A stretch of DNA of 18,511 bases from Kiritimatiellia bacterium (GTDB lineage: Bacteria > Verrucomicrobiota > Kiritimatiellia > SLAD01). The notes under the pieces were generated by a model, which was not told the origin of the DNA, made no database searches, and was given only the letters and a program-made list of their open reading frames with translations. Positions 14,788 to 18,511 of the stretch are shown piece after piece. The stretch's first letter is position 1, and each line of letters begins with the position of its first letter. The stretch is taken from NCBI GenBank assembly GCA_007127595.1, contig SKZA01000049.1, forward strand, positions 1 through 18,511, read 5' to 3'. The position numbers and the translations under genes were made by a program.

Positions 14788-14881
14788 GTACGCGCCTCAT
14801 TTTGACGTTCGATTCACCACGCTCGTAAAACCCGACGGCAAGCAAACGCTCTATTGTGCGTGGGCCGCTCCTTCAGTAGTC

Positions 14882-14911
14882 TTGACTCAGGTGTTGAGCT
14901 TGAAGTACTTC
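14882..14911 (+). promoter_or_regulatory. Possible promoter of the membrane-protein gene
   Basis: TTGACT (14882-14887) is followed after 18 bases by TACTTC (14906-14911). The -10 box is poor. It lies in a 150-base gap after the dehydrogenase gene that otherwise shows nothing coding, so the downstream gene may be transcribed separately or read through from 13038. Confidence 0.3.
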
Positions 14912-14938
14912 CGTGCGTGATGAAACCCCGAGGTGTGT

Positions 14939-16486
14939 ATGGACCTTGTTCTCGTCAGCGAGCAAATTGCGAACCTGCAAATCTTAAATCAGTTTCTGCT
15001 CTCCTTGTTTCTGCTCATCCCCATGGTGCTGGTCGCACGCACTACGGTGGCCGGAACACGCTATTCCCCCATCCTGATCATCGTGGTGTTCGGCTTGATG
15101 CTGGGATATGTGATGACGGCCAGCGGGGTCTCCTCGCCGGGGCTGCCACACTTCTCGTTGATCGATCTGGTCAGTCGTACCACGGTGGTGGTGCTGACGG
15201 TGACCTTTTTTGTCGGTGGCCAGGAGTTGCGCAAACTGATTGGGGGCATTCAATTGCCGCCCGACGAAATGGTGATCCCTTCCTCGGAAGAAACGGTGTT
15301 GGGGACGGGCCGCACACAATTGATCTTCATTATCCGCTCCTTCTTTCTGCTCGTTGGGATCGAGTCGCTGTATCGCCTGATTATGGGCATCGAGACCGGC
15401 GACCTGAGCCGCTCCTATCCGCTGATCGCCTATCTCGGGTTGGTGGGCTCGGTGATTCTGATTGATCACAAGGCCCAGGTAGCCAACAAGCGACTGTATA
15501 TCAAAATGGGCTTGGCTGAGATGGTCGGGGTCTTATCGGTATTGCTGGCCGCGCAGGCTATTGCGCTTTGGATTCGACAATGGATCGCTCTGCCACAGAT
15601 CTTTTTTGCCATGGTCTTGTCCGCCGGTCTCGGTGCGCTGCTGTACCGCTGGCGTTTCGGGCCGACCATTCGCGCCCTCCTTTTCGCCGGTATCCCTGTA
15701 GTGCTGGCGGCCAATTTCATGATTGGTGGGTCACGCATATCCGAAGCGTTTGCAATAACCGGCGTCAACGCCCTCCTCGCGTACGGCTTCTTTGGGCAAA
15801 TCGTGTGGATGTTCGGTGGCATCGCGTTATTGATGTGGTTTGGCAAGACCGATCATGCCCGCAATCTGGCGCCGGGCATGGCCGGTTCTCTTTCGCACTC
15901 CGGTCTGACCGGCGCCTGTACGGCGGGTGATCTCGGCTCGATCGCGGCGAATCGGGCGCCGATCATGATCAACATCCCGTTCTTCGGGCACGTGTTCGTA
16001 TTTTCAATCCTGGCCATCAGCGCGCGGCAAGAGCAACTGTATTTGGGACCCTCATTGTTGGTGGTCTTGATTGGTGTGGTCCTCACCATCATCGCCCTGC
16101 GCGCCATGAGCCGCGCGGATGGCCGGGATGCCGTGGAGGTGCGGGCCTTGATGCAGTTTTCATTCGGCTGGCAGTTATGTGCCGTCTTTGGCGGCTTTCT
16201 CCTCTTGCATGCGGCTGGGATCCCCTTGAACTTCACGGCGATGGGGGTGTCGTCGAGCATTTCGCATTTCGGTCTATTCGCCGCCACCCAAGGAGGCATG
16301 TTTGGTGATGAGGCGGCCGCCCTCATCCCCTTTGTCTTCTCGATGCCGTTCCTGGTGCATCCGCTGGTCTTCTTCATGTTCGGCCGGGCGATGGAACGAG
16401 ATGGTCGGATGCCGCGCGGCCCGGTCTTTCTCCTCACAGCCATTGGCGTGGCGGGGATTTTATATGCCCTCATCGCAGGCGGCTAG
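14939..16486 (+). CDS. Polytopic membrane protein, possible transporter
   Basis: I do not recognise the family with certainty. The 515-residue product has about a dozen hydrophobic segments and no signal peptide, so it should be an inner-membrane carrier or channel. The N-terminal layout (a membrane segment, then GTRYSPILIIVVFGLMLG, then FFVGGQEL) loosely recalls GltS-like or cation/proton antiporter proteins. Residues 313-355 and 436-478 align without gaps with 17 identities in 43: both have G-x(3)-S-[LI]-S-H-x-G-L, then GxxG, AA, P, PF, H and VF. These Gly/Ser/His-rich stretches may form paired re-entrant substrate loops. GAGG at 14930-14933 lies five bases before ATG 14939, favouring it over GTG 14933. 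It follows the HAD/dehydrogenase pair. Confidence 0.9.
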   Translation: MDLVLVSEQIANLQILNQFLLSLFLLIPMVLVARTTVAGTRYSPILIIVVFGLMLGYVMTASGVSSPGLPHFSLIDLVSRTTVVVLTVTFFVGGQELRKLIGGIQLPPDEMVIPSSEETVLGTGRTQLIFIIRSFFLLVGIESLYRLIMGIETGDLSRSYPLIAYLGLVGSVILIDHKAQVANKRLYIKMGLAEMVGVLSVLLAAQAIALWIRQWIALPQIFFAMVLSAGLGALLYRWRFGPTIRALLFAGIPVVLAANFMIGGSRISEAFAITGVNALLAYGFFGQIVWMFGGIALLMWFGKTDHARNLAPGMAGSLSHSGLTGACTAGDLGSIAANRAPIMINIPFFGHVFVFSILAISARQEQLYLGPSLLVVLIGVVLTIIALRAMSRADGRDAVEVRALMQFSFGWQLCAVFGGFLLLHAAGIPLNFTAMGVSSSISHFGLFAATQGGMFGDEAAALIPFVFSMPFLVHPLVFFMFGRAMERDGRMPRGPVFLLTAIGVAGILYALIAGG

Positions 16487-16547
16487 CCCACAGGTTGCAT
16501 GAAGCGGAAGAATTTTCCGCCGGAGACGGATCCGCCTTGGGAGGAAA

Positions 16548-16574
16548 CGCAAAGCCCGCGAAGCTCGCAAAGTT
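16548..16574. repeat. Three tandem CGCRAAG nonamers
   Basis: CGCAAAGCC, CGCGAAGCT and CGCAAAGTT follow each other without gap. They sit in the convergent gap between the membrane protein and the - strand genes. The rest of this gap (16487-16650) holds no gene and no convincing terminator. Confidence 0.65.
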
Positions 16575-16650
16575 TTATTCTTTGGGTGAGTGTGTGATCG
16601 TCTTGGCGGTGCGTGGACAGACCTCACCTGTATCCTCCGTTGGCCATGCG

Positions 16651-16848
16651 TCAAGGATCATGCAGCTCCCTCACATCCACGGTGCCCCGCTGCTGGTACA
16701 ATTTAAGGATCAGCTTCAGGGCCAATGCGTTAAAGCATACGCCCACTACGATGGCCGTCAGCATCAGCGCCTGACGAAGCGGATCAACATACAGCGACCA
16801 GGTGATGTTTGGCTCCGGTCCCGCCGGTATGCACTGCAAAGGCGACAT
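16651..16848 (-). CDS. Small single-TM ORF, probably frame-shifted lipoprotein tail
   Basis: This 65-codon frame overlaps the last 65 bases of the EB_dh lipoprotein gene in another frame and runs on for 133 bases. It encodes one strong membrane helix (QALMLTAIVVGVCFNALAL) followed by a basic stretch and a short polar tail ending RELHDP. The part inside the overlap reads poorly, while the part after the lipoprotein stop reads like real protein. Removing one base near 16790-16795 would join it to the upstream frame as KHHLSLYVDPLRQAL. Either it is a separate small membrane protein, or the lipoprotein has a C-terminal anchor that a frameshift has cut off. No ribosome site supports an independent start. 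Confidence 0.5.
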   Translation of the reverse strand: MSPLQCIPAGPEPNITWSLYVDPLRQALMLTAIVVGVCFNALALKLILKLYQQRGTVDVRELHDP

Positions 16849-17983
16849 GATATTGTTCCCCGTCAGCGAAACTCTTGCTATCCAACGGGTCCGGCGCTGT
16901 CAGCGAGCGCGTCAGCGCAATCTGCCAGGCGCCATCCTCATAGCCGCCCCGTGACCGGATCGCGCCGCGACTGCCGTCCGATTCCCGTAAAAGCCGGTGT
17001 GGTATCGCATCTCCCTCTTCCCACGGATGATCAGGGTCAAAGGGCACAGCGATCGTTTCGCTTAGAAAATAGGGATCATCCTGACCATACGCCCGTGCCA
17101 CCAACTGATCAAAGCGCAACGCGTGCAGGCCGACCTGCTCGACGTCATACATCCATTGCGGCTCGCCGGTCTCCGCATTCACGTTATCGGTATACATCGA
17201 ACGTCCGGCGGCGCTGTGCCGGTAGTCGAGCACATAGCCGTTGTCGGCGTATCCGACCGGATGAGAACGGTGCGCGCGCCATTGCCATAGATCGAGGAAG
17301 GTGCCGGCCTCGCGCAACGCCTGTAGCTCCTCTTCGGGTCGAACCGCGCGCCAAAGCTCGTCCGGGTCCGCAACCTCATCGCGTGACTCGGCAATGAATT
17401 TGCGTACATCGCTGCGTCCCAGCTCTTCACCCAGATACGGGTGTTCGCGTACCGCGTCCGCGTCGACTGCACTGCGCGTGCTGCGCATGCCTTGGTGCAC
17501 GGTCGCGAAGCCGCCCAATTGATCGAAACCGGCCACCGAACCATCGTCCCACATCACCGAGATGCGATCTTCGTAGAGTCCGTGCTCGTCCGGCCCGTCG
17601 CTGCCCGAGCCGTACCGGACCCATTCGCCATCCCGATAAACCAGATACTGGTGATACCAGATCGGCTGATCGGTGGGAAAACGGATACGCAATTCCATTT
17701 CCTGATCGTTATACACGGCGCTGACGTAGAGCCCTTCCCCTTCGCCCGGCAGCCCCGGCATGGTCTTCGGCTGCGGATCGGCAACCGGCGGCTCCTCTTC
17801 GACCTCCAGCGCGGGCGCCTGATAGGCATCGTCCGGCTCGCGCCGGTCACCGCAACCGACCGTCAGCAGCAGGGCAAGTGCAAGGACAAGGCGGAATAAA
17901 CCTGACAAGAAAGTACTTCTGGGACGGTTGCCGGTGAGAGGCCGCCTTTGGTCATTCCAGATGTTTGATCGTATTGTTTTCAT
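16784..17983 (-). CDS. EB_dh-family heme-binding lipoprotein
   Basis: The protein resembles the ethylbenzene dehydrogenase gamma-like family, periplasmic b-heme-binding domains linked to respiratory or dehydrogenase complexes. From ATG 17983 it has 399 residues. A basic N-terminus, hydrophobic core (FRLVLALALLL) and LTVGC box with C44 predict lipidation. A proline- and acid-rich linker follows (55-80), then the domain: IRFPTDQPIWYHQYLVY, GLYEDRISVMWDDG (135-148), RKFIAESRD, DLWQWRAHRSHPVGYADNGYV, and the closing WQIALTRSL...QYHVAFAVHTGGTG strand. No CXXCH c-heme site is present. In-frame codons back to 18223 are repeat-derived and are rejected. No clear ribosome site is seen. The C-terminus stops abruptly, with a membrane helix in a neighbouring frame. 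Redox partner genes are not in view. Confidence 0.88.
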   Translation of the reverse strand: MKTIRSNIWNDQRRPLTGNRPRSTFLSGLFRLVLALALLLTVGCGDRREPDDAYQAPALEVEEEPPVADPQPKTMPGLPGEGEGLYVSAVYNDQEMELRIRFPTDQPIWYHQYLVYRDGEWVRYGSGSDGPDEHGLYEDRISVMWDDGSVAGFDQLGGFATVHQGMRSTRSAVDADAVREHPYLGEELGRSDVRKFIAESRDEVADPDELWRAVRPEEELQALREAGTFLDLWQWRAHRSHPVGYADNGYVLDYRHSAAGRSMYTDNVNAETGEPQWMYDVEQVGLHALRFDQLVARAYGQDDPYFLSETIAVPFDPDHPWEEGDAIPHRLLRESDGSRGAIRSRGGYEDGAWQIALTRSLTAPDPLDSKSFADGEQYHVAFAVHTGGTGAKHHLVAVC

Positions 17984-18045
17984 GGTACGAGGGTGCCAAC
18001 ATCCGTGGGCGGCCGTCAAGCTCCGGAGGCAGCGCTTCTGGAATG

Positions 18046-18059
18046 TTTCCGACTGGAAA
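18046..18059. repeat. TTTCC-GACT-GGAAA dyad
   Basis: TTTCC (18046-18050) and GGAAA (18055-18059) are inverse complements around GACT, with a TTCTGGAA half-like box at 18036-18043. The dyad recalls the TTCCAA/TTGGAA boxes at 2591 but is not identical. It lies upstream of the - strand lipoprotein gene, where a regulator could bind. Confidence 0.35.
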
Positions 18060-18171
18060 GATGCAAGCCCCGCCCCTGTCACGATCGCACCAGGCATTTG
18101 CGGATCAGAGCCGGTATGCATCCGGACTCCTTCAACGCACAAGACGCGACCCCTAACGGGGACAGGAATGC

Positions 18172-18207
18172 TGAACGTCCAACATTCAACGCTCAACATT
18201 GAACGCG
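18172..18207. repeat. GAACGTCCAACATTCAACG repeat string
   Basis: Consecutive units GAACGTCC, AACATTCAACG, CTCAACATTGAACG make a periodic string related to the one at 10799-10820. It lies between the - strand lipoprotein and GNAT genes. The rest of the gap (17984-18247) shows no gene. Confidence 0.6.
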
Positions 18208-18247
18208 CTAACGCGGTGGCCAAAGGCGGTGAATCAGCAATCCTTCC

Positions 18248-18511
18248 CTACAGTCGCTTGAGCCAGAACGTCATCGGTTTCGGCGATTCCGTCTCTTCAT
18301 CCAGATCGCGCCAGGCGAAGGTCGTGCGCAGATGCGGTTGCTTTTCGTAACCGCGCTTGCGCCAGAAGGCGTCGAGCGGGACGAAGTCCGGCGGACGCCG
18401 CGGATGATCGGCGGGCCGGTCCACAGCGCAAAACGCGGTGTGCGTGAAACGACCGAGCCCTCGGGCATAGTGTTCCCGTTCTTCAATGAAACGGACCCCC
18501 AGGCCTTGTCC
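18248..18511 (-). CDS. GNAT-family acetyltransferase, C-terminal part
   Basis: The gene runs off the right edge, so its start is missing; 87 codons and the TAG stop (18248-18250) are present. The visible part begins GQGLGVRFIEERE, the acetyl-CoA-binding loop of GNAT proteins, then the segment FCAVDRPADHP and PLDAFWRKRGYEK, the usual terminal strand-helix of the fold. It ends in KPMTFWLKRL. This looks like a full, undamaged C-terminus. Some relatives carry a fused carbon-nitrogen hydrolase domain, but this cannot be judged here. It is not closely similar to the GNAT at 11089. It lies upstream of, and on the same strand as, the lipoprotein gene, about 260 bases away. Confidence 0.85.
   Translation of the reverse strand, partial: GQGLGVRFIEEREHYARGLGRFTHTAFCAVDRPADHPRRPPDFVPLDAFWRKRGYEKQPHLRTTFAWRDLDEETESPKPMTFWLKRL

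Noticed and set aside
14807..14816. tRNA T-loop-like GTTCGATTC
   Set aside because: No acceptor, D-arm or anticodon stem can be drawn around it.
14854..15465. 203-codon open frame on the + strand overlapping the membrane protein start
   Set aside because: It is a shadow frame of the membrane protein, with no ribosome site and no hydrophobic or domain pattern.
16495..17397. 300-codon open frame on the + strand
   Set aside because: It is antisense to the EB_dh lipoprotein, whose signal peptide and domain motifs are clear; the + frame is Arg/Pro/Ser-rich shadow sequence.
17984..18223. 80-residue N-terminal extension of the EB_dh lipoprotein
   Set aside because: The extension is translated from an intergenic repeat string; the lipoprotein signal sits correctly after ATG 17983.

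Overview
This is a GC-rich bacterial chromosomal window. It carries biosynthetic genes on the + strand, then an accessory half, then two genes on the - strand at the right end. No rRNA, tRNA, transposase or CRISPR array was seen. The gaps are short and hold at least six families of small palindromic or periodic repeats: TTCCAA-TCG-TTGGAA boxes, GGAGGGACG REP-like hairpins, decamer CGCGAAT repeats, CGCAAAG nonamers, GAACATCCAACATTGAACG strings and a GGGCTTCGC hairpin. That repeat repertoire, with the gene content, suggests a member of the Planctomycetes-Verrucomicrobia-Chlamydiae group, perhaps Kiritimatiellota-like. This is recollection of such genomes, not a search, so the taxon is tentative.

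Region 1 (27-5536) is amino-acid and cofactor biosynthesis: argG (arginine), lysA, dapA and dapB (diaminopimelate/lysine and peptidoglycan precursor), then folK (folate). The genes face the same way but are separated by repeat-filled gaps of about 100-450 bases, so they look like a loose cluster rather than a tight operon. Region 2 (5581-9244) is a tight sulfate-activation operon, cysQ-cysD-cysNC. It is joined by an ATGA overlap and a TGATG overlap. It makes APS and PAPS and removes the by-product PAP; no reductase or sulfotransferase is in view.

Region 3 (9635-12923) is accessory. It holds a PAS-SpoIIE-type PP2C phosphatase with a five-cysteine insert in its PAS domain. It then holds a two-gene unit: an arylalkylamine N-acetyltransferase-like GNAT joined by TGATG to a cytosolic serine beta-lactamase-fold hydrolase. 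Four perfect inverted repeats precede the unit.

Region 4 (13038-16486) starts with a sigma70-like promoter. It contains an MtnX-like HAD phosphatase overlapped by ATGA with a glycerol-1-phosphate dehydrogenase whose metal-site signature looks archaeal-type. It ends with an unrecognised polytopic membrane protein that contains a clear 43-residue ungapped internal repeat. Region 5 (16651-18511, - strand) holds an ethylbenzene-dehydrogenase-like (EB_dh) heme-binding lipoprotein, whose transmembrane tail appears to lie in another frame, and the 3' end of a GNAT acetyltransferase gene running off the window.

The strongest candidates for something undescribed are the HAD/G1P-dehydrogenase pair with the repeat-containing membrane protein, the GNAT/hydrolase pair with its hairpin leader, and the helically phased dyad array between lysA and dapA.
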